Part shown: positions 46,035 to 58,479 of the stretch, piece after piece
Layout: every line of letters starts with the position of its first letter
Numbering within the stretch: position 1 is the first letter of the stretch
Assembly: GCF_027595985.1 (NCBI RefSeq)
Contig: NC_073304.1
Location: forward strand, 139,942,925 to 140,006,924
Direction of reading: 5' to 3'
DNA from: Sorex araneus
Taxonomy: Eukaryota > Chordata > Mammalia > Eulipotyphla > Soricidae
Length of the DNA: 64,000 bases
Translations under genes and position numbers: made by a program
Notes under the pieces: generated by a model
Told to the model about the DNA's origin: nothing
The model's input: the letters and a program-made list of their open reading frames with translations, nothing else
The model's database searches: none

Positions 46035-46122
46035 TTCCAGCAGTGCTTAGGCTTTACTCCTGTCAATCTGTGCTCAAGGCAAGTGCCCATCCTGTTGTAC
46101 TATTTCTCTGGCCTCTAGGCTA
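46035..46122 (-). repeat. Old tRNA-SINE fragment
   Basis: CAGCAGTGCTTAGGCTTTACTC and GTTGTACTATTTCTCTGGCC are the two ends of the reversed SINE, with the middle deleted. Confidence 0.65.
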
Positions 46123-46280
46123 CTCGTTCTTAAACTGCATGCAACAGATATCAATTTGGTGAAAGCACAAGTTATTGGGCTCCAGTCAGGGTTTTAACTC
46201 TATAGGTCTGAACTGGTGGAATGAGCATTTCTAATAAGTTCCTAGGGATTCTGAGGAGTCCACCTTTGGAGAACCTTGTT

Positions 46281-46489
46281 CTAGTTCATGTAATACTTCT
46301 TTTTTTTCTTTGCTTTTTGGGTCACACCTGGCGATGCACGTTACTCCTGGCTCTGCACTCAGGAATTACTCCTGGAAGTGCTCAGGGGACCATATAGGAT
46401 GCTGGGAATTGAACCTGGGTTGGCCACCGAAGGCAAATGCCCCACCCATTGTGCTATCGCTCCAGCCCCCTAGTTCATGTAATACTTCT
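46281..46489 (-). mobile_element. Young tRNA-SINE with 20-bp TSD
   Basis: The reversed SINE runs from GGGTCACACCTGGCGATGCA to TGTGCTATCGCTCCAGCCCC. The TSD CTAGTTCATGTAATACTTCT is perfect at 46281-46300 and 46470-46489. Confidence 0.97.
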
Positions 46490-46965
46490 TGATAATGATC
46501 TGAACTTTTTTTTTCTAGGTCAATCAGAATTACCCTTTAAAAACAATCTTTCAGAGACTGTTTACATAGCCCTATTGTGGACTATTTCTGAAATGCCAGG
46601 AGCTTTTTCAGTAAACACTTTTCAAAATTTAAAGCTCATCCTGGGAAGTTTTCTTCCTGGGAAACCGTCCATACTGGCAGAAGAGAAATGAAGTCGACTA
46701 AATCCAGATGTGACCTCCTTTTGGGTGAGTGTGGGCGCCATTAGTATCTGTGTATCTGTGTGATCAGTGTATACCTTTACTTTGTCATTACATATGCACT
46801 GGGTGAACACTCTGAAACTAAGAAAAATTTCATGGATGTGGCATTGCTCAAACATATGTCTAACAAACTATCCAGCTATTGAATTCTGTAGACATTTTCC
46901 CAGGAAGAATGAGAGTATATGTATAAGCACAAAACTTTGCCCATTGAAGTTCAGGCAATTCTATT
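46490..46965. other. Unique sequence, nothing recognised
   Basis: No recognised feature; frames at 46437-46691 and 46622-46855 oppose each other and have no domain. Confidence 0.5.
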
Positions 46966-46969
46966 TGTG

Positions 46970-47620
46970 ATTGTCCCAAATTATAAATAAGCAAAATTCC
47001 CACCAATAGGTGAATGGACAAATTGTATTATGTTGTACCCTAGGATACTACTCAGAAATAAAAGGAATGAATTATTGATGTTCATGTTATAATATGGACT
47101 AGAGCAATAGCACAGTGGGTAGGGCGTTTGCCTTGCATGCGGCTGACCTGGATTCCATTCCTCTGTCCCTCTTGGAGAGCCCGACAAACTACCGAGAGTA
47201 TCCCGCCCACACAGCAGAGCCTGGCGAGCTCCCCCTCGCATATTCAATATGCCAAAAATAGTAACAACAACTCTCACAATGGAGACCTTACTGGTGCCCG
47301 CTTGAGCAAATTGATGCACAATGGGACGACAGTGCTACAGTGCATGTTATAATAAAAATGAGTGACTAATTCCTTGTGTAGGAAACCAGAGAAAATCATG
47401 TACATATCATATAATCTGTTTATGTAGAATTCTATTTATTCTATCATACTACAAAATTGCAAACTGTAGATAGAGAAAATAGATTAGTAGTTACCAAGAG
47501 AGGGATGGATGGGAAGGGAATAATACAAACAGTCACAAGGAAAATTGGGGTGTAGTGGACTCTCTTGATTGTGGTCTTGGTTTTCATATGTGTGTATAGC
47601 TGTACATTTCATATTGACCT
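46970..47620 (+). repeat. Ancient L1 3' end, split by SINE-2
   Basis: CCAATAGGTGAATGGACAAA and ACTACTCAGAAATAAAAGGAATG (the widespread ORF2 C-terminal block) continue at 47355 into GTAGTTACCAAGAGAGGG and GTCTTGGTTTTCATATGTGTG. Typical of old mammalian L1 subfamilies. Confidence 0.85.
47083..47354 (+). mobile_element. SINE-2 copy with 12-bp TSD
   Basis: A perfect TSD CATGTTATAATA lies at 47083-47094 and 47343-47354. The insert has an intact tRNA-like head (AGAGCAATAGCACAGTGGGT) and body (CTTGGAGAGCCCGACAAAC, TTCAATATGCCAAAAATAG, GAGCAAATTGATGCACAATG). It ends GACGACAGTGCTACAGTG, again without poly(A). Confidence 0.95.
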
Positions 47621-48950
47621 GCAGTATAACCCCTAGGAAGCCACTTTTGAAACCCGCTGCCTTCCATTTAGGACAAGGATTACTCTAAAGCTGTAGGAAA
47701 CTTTACCCTTTTCTCAGTATATGTGTTGATTTTTTTCATCCCCTTCCTAGTTTGATGGCTTTGCAGAGGTTTCCCTGAGTTCCCTGTCAGAAAAGGGGCA
47801 GCATGAGGGCACTGTGTTAACATCAGCATGTCCTCTCAGTGAGAAACAGAAGCCATTTGTCCTAAAAACGCCCATGTCTGTAGTGAGGCATTGCTGAGGG
47901 TTTGTAGTAGGGGCCCTTCTGTAGGTGGTACAGGTAGTGCTCTTGCCAATGTTAAACTGCAGGGTGGTGATAGACATTCTTTGCTGCACACTGACTGTTG
48001 TGAAGGTTTACCATGCCTGTCCCAGGTGCCTCTGACCAAGTCGAACTTGTGTTAGGCTGGTCTGGGCAGGTACTTGGGATGTATTTTCAGGAAATGACTT
48101 GGTCATTTCCCAAGTCATTTCCTCCTAAGTAATTTTCTCCCTGAGGGTCCTGATCATTCCCTGAGTGGCTTGTGACCTCTGGGATTGACCTGGAAATGGG
48201 ATTGCTTAGAGACAACTGGGTAGAGGATGGAGATGGATGCAAGGGCTGGATGAATGACAGAGGGTGATCATAATTCTGGTCATGCTGTTGTCCCAAGTAG
48301 AATAGGCCAACCTGTGGAGTGGATTTCCTTTTCTTTCATAGCATCCCAGAACCAAATAGATTAGATTCTAAGGAACTATAAGTGGAAAATGAAGAGAAGA
48401 TTGATCCGAAAGGGAGCACTGAGAATGGGATTTGATAAATTGGGATTTCTATGAGTTGGGGAGATGCTTGGTGGCCTAAGTGGTCATCAGGTGAGACGCT
48501 GGGAATATGGAAGAGCAGAAACTTTGAGCAATGACAGGGAGGTGGGTAATGAGTGAGGAGAGTCTAATGTGAAGGATAGGGAGATATGGCAGAAACCCCC
48601 TTTACATCCCTATCAAGGATCAAAGTGGCCCAACCTTAGCTTAGGATGCTAGCTAAACACCTGGTGGACTCAGTTTTGAATCCGAAGTGAAGTTTTGACC
48701 ACACAACAACCAATGACTGAATGACTGTGCCTCATTTGGAAATGGGACCAGAAGTCTTCAGACATTGGTTTATGGGGAGCATCTAGAAGGCCCCTTGGTT
48801 TGGACACTGTTTAGTGGTGGACACTGCTCTATGCCAGTATTTTTTTCTTCTGGATTGAATATTTTCCGTTGGGGTGCAGGAGGTTTCCCAGTGGTACTGG
48901 ACATTAGGAGCCCACCCTGTGAAACTTAGCCCAGCAGTGTAAGCTCAGCC
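47621..48950. other. Unique sequence with one perfect hairpin
   Basis: No gene or repeat family was recognised. The only notable structure is a 14-bp inverted repeat at 48089-48123. Confidence 0.5.
48089..48123. repeat. Perfect 14-bp inverted repeat, 7-nt loop
   Basis: AGGAAATGACTTGG (48089-48102) and CCAAGTCATTTCCT (48110-48123) are exact reverse complements around TCATTTC. It could form a hairpin in DNA or RNA. No known RNA family was recognised. Confidence 0.9.
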
Positions 48951-48954
48951 GGCT

Positions 48955-49098
48955 AGGTGGTGCTGCTGCTCAGCCCAGTGGTGCTGAGAGTCATCAGGGT
49001 TTACCCTGCTGGTGCTTGGGGGACCATAAAGTGACAGGTTCAAATTTGGGATCTTGTGCATGTAAGACACATCCTTTGAGCAATCTCCCTGGCTTGGA
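48955..49098 (-). repeat. Old tRNA-SINE
   Basis: GGTGCTTGGGGGACCATAAAG, CTTGTGCATGTAAGACAC and a reversed head CAATCTCCCTGGCTT fit the SINE in reverse. Diverged. Confidence 0.65.
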
Positions 49099-49261
49099 TG
49101 GGGGAACTTCAACAAATGGCTTGTTTTTTTTCCTGAAAAAGTCCACACTCAGTGTTTAAGCTATTCCAAAGACCTTTCTACATTTTCTCTTATGCTCTGT
49201 TTATGTCCAAGGTCACATCTTGCTCAGAACTTACCCCTGTGTGTTGTTTGAATGAGGACAT

Positions 49262-49443
49262 TTCTTTCGTTTGTTTTTGAGCCACACTTGATGGTGCTCA
49301 GAGCTTACTCCTGGCTCTGCATTCAAGGATCATTCCTAGTGATCCAAGTAAGTGATCATAGTAAGGTTTGGGAAATGATATGGGGTGCAGGGAATCAACC
49401 TCAAGCAAAATACGCTGTCCTCTATACAATCACTCTGATCCTT
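49262..49443 (-). repeat. tRNA-derived SINE
   Basis: GAGCCACACTTGATGGTGCTC, GGCTCTGCATTCAAGGATCAT and CTGTCCTCTATACAATCACTC are reversed SINE. Its 5' end abuts the polypyrimidine tract. Confidence 0.8.
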
Positions 49444-49445
49444 TA

Positions 49446-50165
<720 letters not shown>

Positions 50166-50312
50166 CTTCTGCCACAACCACAAGTTACTTCTGGCTGAGA
50201 GGTCACTCCTTGCTGACTTGGGGGACTATACAAGATGCTGGGGATCCCACTCAGTTCTACCACATTCAAGGCAAGCATTTTCCTCTGTACTATTGCTCTG
50301 GCTCCCTTGAAT
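50166..50312 (-). repeat. tRNA-derived SINE at the end of the tract
   Basis: CACAAGTTACTTCTGGCTGAG, GGGGGACTATACAAGATGCTGG and TGTACTATTGCTCTGGCTCCC are reversed SINE. The tail side faces the polypyrimidine tract. Confidence 0.8.
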
Positions 50313-50599
50313 AAGATATCTAATAAAAAATTGGATTTCTGGGTTCTTTTTGAAAAATTTGAGTACTTTGTCACACAGCTTCAGTCCACTGTCAGACAAG
50401 AGCTCTGGGATGCTGAGTTAGGTGAGTTCTGCAGGCAGGCTCAGACTTTGCACTTCTCACTGCTACCTTTACTACAGCTTTTGGGAGACCAGCTGTCAGG
50501 GAACGTATAACATCATTTTCTCCTGATAGGCTCCTGTAGGTAATGAAGTTTGTGAGAGTAGACCCCCACAATAAGCAGTTTTGTGATTTCTCAACAAGA

Positions 50600-51240
50600 A
50601 ATACTACTTGTTTTCTATTGCCATGCAACAAATTACCACACAACACTGCTTAATATCTCACAGTTTCTGCAGGTCAGAAGTCTAGAGGGCCTCAAGAGAG
50701 TTCTCATTTAAGCTCCTTAATGGCCACAATACAGAGAATCTTCAAACTGAGCAGCTCACTGTAGAGATTTCTCCAGAACCTAATTATCTAAAATTTTAGA
50801 AATCCAGAAGTGTGTGCTGCTTTTTCGGCCACCCAACATCTTATGCTATTTATAGCAAGCAATACAAAAGAGAGTATGGGGTAGATTGTCTGGGGGAGGG
50901 GTGGGATGGGGGGATACTGAGGTCATTGGAAGATGTGCAAGTGTGGAGGGTTGGGTGTTTGATCAATGCATGACTGAAACTCAAGTATGAAAGCTTTGTA
51001 ACTGTATCTCATGGTGATTCAATTAAAAAAGAAAAGATCTCATTTCTTCTAAGGCCATGTTTCTTCCCTGAGAGATTGTGGGGAGAATCTGTTTCAGGCT
51101 CATTCAGGTAGTGGCCTAATTCAGTTCCACATTGGTGTTGGATTGAGGTTCCTGTGTCTTAAGTATCCGAGGCCAAGTGTGTTCTCTGAGTCCCTACAGG
51201 ATGCCCACATTTCTGGTCAGATGGTTTCTCCACCTGCAAA
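50600..51240 (-). repeat. Ancient LTR- or transposon-like relic, split by element F
   Basis: TTGTTTTCTATTGCCATGCAAC, AACAAATTACCACACAAC and TATCTCACAGTTTCTGCAGG are familiar from ancient placental repeats, I think MaLR-like. Further relic sequence lies right of element F. The family is uncertain. Confidence 0.4.
50755..51030 (+). mobile_element. L1-tailed composite element F, 5'-truncated
   Basis: It starts inside the family's 3' module (CTAAAATTTTAGAAATCCAG, TTTTTCGGCCACCCAACATC). The G-rich L1-like UTR (GTGGAGGGTTGGGTGTTTG) and TGGTGATTCAATTAAAAAAG tail follow. The block around GAAATATTGAATGTAATC is missing. Confidence 0.75.
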
Positions 51241-51284
51241 GTCACTAATGACATGTCAGTTTCTCTTCGACATCAGATTTCTCA

Positions 51285-53385
51285 AACTTGGGACCAGAGA
51301 GCTCTGCTTGGGCTCAGGCAACATAATGCTTGCTTCCTTTGTTCAAGTTGGCTTTATAGGGTTTTCCAGCTGCTCCATGAGGGGCTTTCTACAGAGATAA
51401 GAGACCGACAAGAATCCGTTGCCGGGGGATTGCCATGTGGGAAGAGTTGGGATGATCTTTGAGACTCCTTTTCTTGATCTTTTTTTCCTGCTGGAGCTTC
51501 TCTTGAAGGGTGTGTCCAACCTTCTGGTCTTGACTAGCTCCTGGTAAAGTCCTTTTTTTAAAAAATTGAATCACAGTGAGCTTCAGTAACAATATTTTCA
51601 TGTTTGAGTTTCAGTCATACAATGATCGAACACCCATCCCTCCACCAGTGTACACTTTCCATCACCAATGTCCCCAGTATCCCTACCCCCTGCCCCCACC
51701 CCCTGCCTCCTTGGCAGACAATTTCCTTTTGGGGATTATGGTTTGAAATACAGATTATGAGAGGACATCATGTTTGGTCCTTTATCTACTTTCAGCACAC
51801 ATCTCCCATCCCGAGCAATCCCTCCAACCATCATTGACTAAATGATACTGTCTTTATCCCAGCTACCTTCTTCCCCAGCTCATAAGGCAGGTTTCCAACT
51901 GTGGAGCAATATTCCTGGCTCTTGTCTCTACTGTCCTTGGGTGTCAGTCTCATGATATTTTGTATTCCACAAATGAGTGCAGTCCTTCTATGTCTGTCCT
52001 TCTCTTTCTGATTCATTTCACTTAACATAGTTTCTCCATGACCACTTATAAGCAAATTTCATGACTTCATCTTTCTTAAAAGCTGCATAGTATTCCATTG
52101 TGTAGATGTACCAAAGTTTCTTTAAGCAGCTGTCTGTTCTCAGGCACTCAGGTTGTTTCCAGTTTCTGGTTGTTGTGAACAGTGCTGCAATGAACATACA
52201 TGTGAGATGTCATTTCTACTGTGCTTTTTTGCACCCCTAGGATATATTCCCAGAAGTGGTATTGCTGGGTTAAATGGGAGCTCAATTTCCAGTTTTTTGA
52301 GAAACGTCCATATTGTTTTCCAAAATGACTGGACCAGTTGGCATTCCCATCAACAATGAAGGAGAGTCCCTTTCTCCCCACATCCACACCAGCACTGGTT
52401 ACTTTTGTTCTTTTTGATGTGTGCTAGTCCTTGTGGTGTGAGTTCTCATCTCATTGTTGTTTTGCTCTGCATCTCCATGATGGTAAGTGATAAAGAGCAT
52501 CTTTTCATACCTTTTGGCCACTCAAATTTCTTCTTTGAGAAAGCTTGTGTTCATTCCATCGCCCTATTTTCTGATAAGGATGCCCATGATATTCTCCAAA
52601 GAAATTGATCAAACATTCCTGAAATTCAAGGGGAACAAAAAGTCCCCACAAATGGCTAAAGAAATTCTTGGGGGAAAACAGATAGGAGGCATCACCTTCC
52701 CCAACTTCAAACTGTACTACAAAGTGGTAGTAATTAAAAAAGCATGGTTTTGAAACAAAAAGAGAACTGCACACTGATGGAATAGTGTTGAATATCCTTA
52801 TATACACCCTCAAATATATGATCATCTAATCTTTGGCAAGGGAGCAAGAAATATGAAGTGTAGCAAGGAAAGCCTCTTTAACAAATGGTGCTGGCAAAAC
52901 TGGACAGCTACATGCAAAAAAATGGGCTCAGACCTCTACTTAACACCATGCACAAAAGTCAGATAAAATGGATTAAAGACCTCAATATAAGACCAGAATC
53001 TGTAAGGTACATTGAAAGAAAGGTTGGGAAAACCCTCCACAACATGGAAACTAAAGGTATTTTCAAAAATAAAATGCCACTGACCAAGCAAGTAGAAGCA
53101 GAAATAAACAAATAGGACTATCTTAAACTAAGAAGTTTCTGCAACTCAAAAGAAACAGTGACCAGAATACAAGATAGCCTATGGAATGGGAAAGGATATT
53201 CACCTAATACCCTTCTGAAAAGGGGTTGATATCAAGGATGTACAAGGCACTGGTTGAAGTCTAAAAGAAGAAAACAGCTCCAGGTAAAGATCTTATCAGG
53301 TCTTCATTCCTGAGCTCAAGGTTGGTCATGACAGCCTAGGTGGATATTACCATGGCAGCCCTTCCCTGTCTAGCTGCCTACATCA
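51285..53385 (-). mobile_element. LTR-B copy 2, split by a twin-primed L1
   Basis: The left part (51285-51549) aligns with LTR-B at 31.52-31.7 kb (GGGCTCAGGCAACATAATGC, CCTTTGTTCAAGTTGGC, TTATAGGGTTTTCCAGC). The right part (53276-53385) ends in CCATGGCAGCCCTTCCCTGTC and GCTGCCTACATCA, which is the reversed LTR-B start. The far 3' end was not found. It is more diverged than the nested copy. Confidence 0.8.
51536..53289 (-). mobile_element. L1 with 5' inversion (twin priming), 14-bp TSD
   Basis: The TSD AGCTCCTGGTAAAG / AGCTCCAGGTAAAG (51536-51549, 53276-53289) has one mismatch. From 51550 to about 52575 the L1 3' end is on the minus strand. From about 52576 to 53275 the next upstream ORF2 segment is on the plus strand (KEIDQTFLKFKGNKKSPQ, GGITFPNFKLYYKVVVIKKA, KWIKDLNIRPESVRYIE). 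The two segments meet within ORF2 at nearly the same position, as expected when a second primer restarts synthesis on the same RNA. Confidence 0.93.
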
Positions 53386-53514
53386 GTACATACAGGGATG
53401 AGGTACTTGCATCAGATGAGGCCTGTCCACAGCATCACTTCTTTGAGTACTGCCAGGTGTGACCCCAATCTCCCTTTCCTCAAGTCCCTCGAACTTTTCT
53501 ATATTTATTTATTT

Positions 53515-53665
53515 ACTTTTGTTTTGCTTTTGGGTCACACCCAGCAGTGTGTGCTGTGTAGCTCCTGGGAGTGTACAGGAAACCATGCAGTGTCAGAGAC
53601 TGAACTGGGGCCACTCACAGGCCAAATATGTGCTCAACTTAATGCACCATCTCTCTGGCCCCTTC
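53515..53665 (-). repeat. tRNA-derived SINE
   Basis: CTTTTGGGTCACACCCAGCAG to CACCATCTCTCTGGCCCC is reversed SINE with small internal deletions. Confidence 0.8.
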
Positions 53666-54720
53666 TCCCTTACTTTAAAGGACCCGAGTGATTATACTGT
53701 TCTTATCCACATAATCAAGAATAATGTTCTCCACTTTTTTTTAAAGATGAATTTATTTGGGAAATAAAGAGAGGATTAAAGAGAGATACATGCCCATTTT
53801 CTTCTCCAGAGTGGAAAACAAAGTACACATCCTGACCAGGGAGGTGTGGGCCATTTCTCCAGGATGAGGAAATGCGCCCTAAAAAAGAGAGTTCTTATCT
53901 CAGGGCAGATGCAAGCAAATGACAGCCTCTTCCTCTGCTAACTTAGTTTGTACACTTTTTCCTAAAGTGCCAGCTTCCTGAAGTCCATAACTAGGGTGGT
54001 TGCCTAGGGGGTTGAGTTTGGGGCTGTTGCTAATCTCCTTTTGATATTCTTAGCCTGGTCTTTGCTCTGATGTGGTTCCTCCAGGGGATCCAGACATGCT
54101 GTAGGCCTGGAGTTCTACATTTCAATGGCTTTGCAAGATCAGGTTCTTGAGATGGGTCTTGTGTTTCAAATATTTTTAGGCTGGTTTAGATTCCAGTCTT
54201 TTTCTCAATTTGTATTCTAAGGGCCTCTCATATTTTTCTCCTAGAGATATTTATCCTCTTAAATCTTTAAGTAGTATGTGTATGAAGGTCCATCTTCTGT
54301 AATTTCTTTTTCTTTTTATCTTTTACATTTCCTGTAACTTTGTCATGCTGACAAAGGGTGCAGACCCTGCCAATGCAAAGATGTAAAAGTTCATGCTAAT
54401 TTAGTATAAATGGGCCCAGACAATAATTTTTTTGGGTTCCAATATGATCAAAGTCTGAGAGACAAAACATGATTGTGATTGAGGAGTGAAAGGCTTTTTC
54501 AGGGGAGAATAGAGCTGTTTTAACAAGACAGTGGTTACAGTGGAGCTTTGGCTTCCTTTTGCATAATGGTATAAATCTGTTGCAAAATAAACTGTTTAAG
54601 TTTCTGCTTTTACAGGACATCTGTAAAGGCCTGTTCAAAGCTGACTGACTTGTAACTTAGCTTTATTAGTGCTGGGTTTTCTTAAAGAGATATTTGAAAT
54701 CCTGCTCATCCCTCTCTCCT
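53666..54720. other. Unique sequence, nothing recognised
   Basis: No gene or repeat family was recognised. Confidence 0.45.
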
Positions 54721-54724
54721 CCTC

Positions 54725-55135
54725 TCCGCCCCCCCCCCCCCCCCCACCAAGTTTCTCCTGGTGAATGGTGAATAGATGAGTTAGGTTGGATACTCAAACA
54801 TTGTTTGATTGAAACATCATTGTCATTGTCACTGTCATTGTCACCGTCATTCTGTTGTTCATTGATTTGCTCGAGCGGGCACCAGTAACGTCTTCATTGT
54901 GAGAATTGTTACTGTTTTTGGCATATCAAATACACCACGTGGAGCTTGCCAGGCTCTGCCGTGCAGACGGGATATTCGCGGTAGCTTGCTGGGCTCTCCG
55001 AGAGGGACAGAGAAATCAAACCCGGGTCGGCCACATGCAAGGCCAATGCCCTACCTGCTGTGCTATCGCTCCAGCCTGTAATTATGAAAACTTGTAAGTC
55101 TGTACCTGTATCTCATGGTCATTCATTAAAAGAAA
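54725..55135 (+). repeat. L1-type tail with poly(C), split by SINE-2
   Basis: A run of 17 Cs (54729-54745) leads into a diverged UTR (CTCCTGGTGAATGGTGAATAG, CTCAAACATTGTTTGATTG). After the SINE-2 it resumes with AACTTGTAAGTCTGTACCTG, CTCATGGTCATTCATTAAAAG and A tail. It may be an L1 or a composite-family tail. Confidence 0.7.
54812..55078 (-). mobile_element. SINE-2 copy
   Basis: The reversed order is tail (TCATTGTCATTGTCACTGTC), GATTTGCTCGAGCGGGCACC, GTTACTGTTTTTGGCATATC, GGTAGCTTGCTGGGCTCTCC and a complete tRNA-like head (GCCCTACCTGCTGTGCTATCG). TSD not certain. Short plus-strand frames are chance. Confidence 0.92.
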
Positions 55136-55740
55136 AAAAAAGAAGACTGTCTTTCCCTCTCCCAATCACTGAGTTTTCCGGGAGTATCAAATAGTACTTG
55201 TCAAAACTACTTGGTTATTTACTATACCTTCCTGTGATTTGGTTGTGGACAGCTTAGAAGGGAAACTTAAAATAAAAACCTAAACCTGACACCCCTTTGG
55301 GGTGCCTATTGTGTTCCCTGAAGGTAATTGATTTGCCTGATACCTGACCTAGGCATCTGATACATTCTGTATTGGGGTTTGGACTCAATATTCCCTGGTT
55401 GCTTGTCTTAAGTGACCTGAAAACGGGACCTTTGATTATATTGGACCTTAATGGTCCTCCAAAATCATTGCCAGAGCATGTGGGAGAGATTCATTATGTC
55501 TAGCCCCTCCCCGCCTCTCATTCCCCAGCAAACCTTACACAAAAGCCCACAGCAATAGTTTGATTCACTCTCAGAATTTGGTCAATGAATTATGTACATG
55601 TAGCTTCAGGTTTTATTCTGGAGAGATGAACCCAACTAGAAATTACATTAAGTTCTACAGCAGTGAGGCTGCTGAAGGTAACTTGGTGAGGTCCCATCCA
55701 TTCAGGCAGTAGTTGATTGGAAGGGAATATTTTTTATTTT
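55136..55740. other. Unique sequence, nothing recognised
   Basis: No recognised feature. Confidence 0.5.
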
Positions 55741-55744
55741 ATTT

Positions 55745-56020
55745 TATTTTTTAAAAAATTTTATTGAATCACTGTGAGACAGTAACAAGCTTCCATGTCT
55801 GGGTAACAATCACACAATGATCAAACACCCATCCCCCCACCAGTGCACATTCCCCATATTCTCTATATATATTTTAGGCATTATGGTCCCTTTCTTAAGG
55901 GAAAACCGAATTCCCTTCCAGTCAATGGGATGGGAGATGTGTGCCGAAAGTAGATAATGGACCAAACAGGATGACCTCTCAGTGTCTCTGTTGCAAGCCA
56001 TAATGCCCCAAAGTAGAGAA
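55745..56020 (-). repeat. L1-type 3' tail
   Basis: TTTTATTGAATCACTGTGAGAC, AATGATCAAACACCCATCC and CCACCAGTGCACATTCCCC are the reversed tail. The UTR continues to about 56020 with an internal deletion. Confidence 0.8.
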
Positions 56021-56149
56021 AGAGTATGGGGAATTTTGTCTGCTATGGAGGCAGGGGGAGGGTGGACTTACCATACAGTAGCTCAAAGGGACTAAGAAGC
56101 AGTTTTGCCTATTCTTCCCCCTCTCTCTCTCCCTCCATCCCTCTCCCCC

Positions 56150-56336
56150 CCCCCATATTGAATCACCATGAGATACAGTTGAAAAATTGTTCAAAATTGG
56201 ATTTCACTTATACAATATTCCGACACATCTCTTCACCAGTGTACATTTCCCACCACAAATTTCCCCGTTTTCCTCCAGCGCCCCCCAATCCCCCGCCAGC
56301 CTGCCGTTTGCCTCCATGACAGGCACTTAAGCACTT

Positions 56337-56384
<48 letters not shown>

Positions 56385-56400
56385 CCCTCCCTTTTGGGCA
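56150..56400 (-). repeat. L1-type 3' tail with (TC)n
   Basis: CATATTGAATCACCATGAGATAC, CTTCACCAGTGTACATTTCCC and CCATGACAGGCACTTAAG are reversed tail. A (TC)n run at 56338-56382 lies where other copies have CTCTCTCTC. Confidence 0.82.
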
Positions 56401-57555
56401 TTATGTCTGTACCTATTCTGTACCTAAGAATGGTTATAGGTACGAGTGAGAGCCAAGACTCAGAAGTTTCTTGACATAATTTCCCAAATATCTTTTGTAG
56501 GTTGTGTTAAATTTCTCCACCTTTTGGGAACAGTGGGGTTACCAGAATGTGTAGTGTTGTTAAAATCTGAGCCAAACATGACACTAAATATTGGGTATTT
56601 AATTTTGAGACTAAATATTGGTGACTTTAGACATGAAAGAAATTTCATTATCACGCTGTTGTTGCCTGGCTAAGCTAAATCTAAGGATTTAAGTGACTTC
56701 CACTGTCACTTTTCTGGCTTTCTCAGTAAGTGTAGGAAACCCTTCTTATTCACTTATTGTCAGTAACGCTGTTAATAGGACCCAATAAATATTTGTGATA
56801 AAAATATGAGAATGTAGTAATCTGTATGAAATCAAATTGACAGTTTTTCTTGGATAAATTTCTCAGTTCTGATGAAGATGAGGAGAAGAGGTCTGGGAGT
56901 CTCACTATGTTAATTAGTAGCACTCAAAGCACAGATTTAAGGTACTCCTCTTACTCTTCTCTTTAGATCTTTCCCATGGAAGGTAAACTTTACTAATATT
57001 TTTTAATGTCTCTTCCTATGTGGGAAGGCTTTTCTTGTCCTTTATTTTCCACTGCATTGGACCAGAGATAAGTGGTTTTTGTTATTTGATAAATTAGTTT
57101 CATTAGTTTCCTTTTAGAAGCCATGTTGCAAGTCTTACTGTTTCTCTTATTCAGAGTATGCTGGCTTAATAGAAACATTCTCTTTATGAGTCTTATAATT
57201 TAAGAACTAAGGTGGTGTTCCTAGCTATGGCATCTACTTGGCTATATTTAATTATTCCAGTAGCTCCTTTTTGATAGCCCCTATAGTGCATAACTTTTTT
57301 CTTTGGGGATCTGCACTGTCACCAATAGCTTAAAAATTTCTTTTCCATGGTTAATTAGACTATTTTTAGCTATTATACATCTTTTCTTACATGTTGCGGT
57401 ATGCACATATCAGACTAAGAAAGCATATATAGAATTAGTATAGGTATTTTCTCTAAGTCCTTCAGCCAATTGACAATCTTGGGTGATATTTTCCCTATCT
57501 TAATGACAACTGATTAGTAACCTTAATTATAGCTGCAAAGTCCCTTTTGCCTTGT
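56401..57555. other. Unique sequence, nothing recognised
   Basis: No gene or repeat was recognised in this AT-rich 1.1-kb stretch. Confidence 0.5.
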
Positions 57556-57559
57556 AGGG

Positions 57560-57812
57560 TGATATGATTGGAATGATCAGGCCACCTTCCCACCCAAAAC
57601 GCTATGAGTACTCTCTCTTTTCCGGGAGGAAACAGCAAGAAGATGCCATCCACAAGCCAGGAAGAGGACTCTTACCAGAACCTGACTATGTTGAGCCCAT
57701 GATTCCAGACTCTCAGACCTCAGAACTGAAGAAATAAAGTGTGTGCTCTTTAGGATACACGGTCTATGGTAATTTCTTTGCAACAGCCTGAGCAAACCCA
57801 GATAGGTAATAT
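57560..57812 (+). mobile_element. MaLR-type LTR, 3' part
   Basis: GAACCTGACTATGTTGAGCCC, GACTCTCAGACCTCAGAACTG, AAGAAATAAAGTGTGTGCTC and CAACAGCCTGAGCAAACCC follow the 3' half of MLT1/MST-type LTRs. Assignment by recall. Confidence 0.7.
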
Positions 57813-58270
57813 ATTCATCGGGTGGGGTGTGGTGTCAGCCTAGCTCAAAGACCTAAGGTTGAGGGTAGAGGAAGCCTCTTTTGGGAACCTTTGTCTTCTT
57901 GTCTTCCCCTAAATCTACCATGTAAAACCCACCAGCTTCTTAGGTCTCCTCCATGAAACATCCCCTATTCACTTGTCCATTTCCTTCCCATGGTTCTTCT
58001 GTTCCCTTTTTGCCAATGCCATAACATGGCTCTGAAGTGACCTTGGGGCCAGTCAGGGCCTCGTGAAACAGTGTGTGGGGTCCAGCTGGGGAATCATGCG
58101 TGGGCCTTTGAGCATCCAAGTCATGTGCCACTGATCCCTGAGCTATCTTCTGACAGTTAACCTGTATTGTAAAAATAATCTAAAAAGGTTATTTTATAAG
58201 TTAAGGATACAGTGAATCCTTTCTTCCTAAAAGGTGGCATTTATCTTCCCTCATTGCAGGAACATTCCCG
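57813..58270. other. Unique sequence, nothing recognised
   Basis: No recognised feature. Confidence 0.5.
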
Positions 58271-58277
58271 TCGATTC

Positions 58278-58450
58278 CTTTTTATTTTTTATTTAAACAC
58301 TATGGTTTACAAAGTAGGTCATGATGCATTTGTTACAGGCATTCAATATTCCAACACAAATTCCTTTCTGTCAACTTCCCTCTACCATTGTCTCCATTTT
58401 CCCAACCACCCCTCAAGTCTGCCCCCATAGCAAGACCAAAATAATTTATT
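58278..58450 (-). repeat. Old L1-type tail variant
   Basis: AAACACTATGGTTTACAAAGTAGG and the GCAAGACCAAAATAATTTATT block mirror the copy at 36.17-36.3 kb. Confidence 0.6.
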
Positions 58451-58479
58451 ATTTATTTATTTTTATATTTTGCTTTTTA

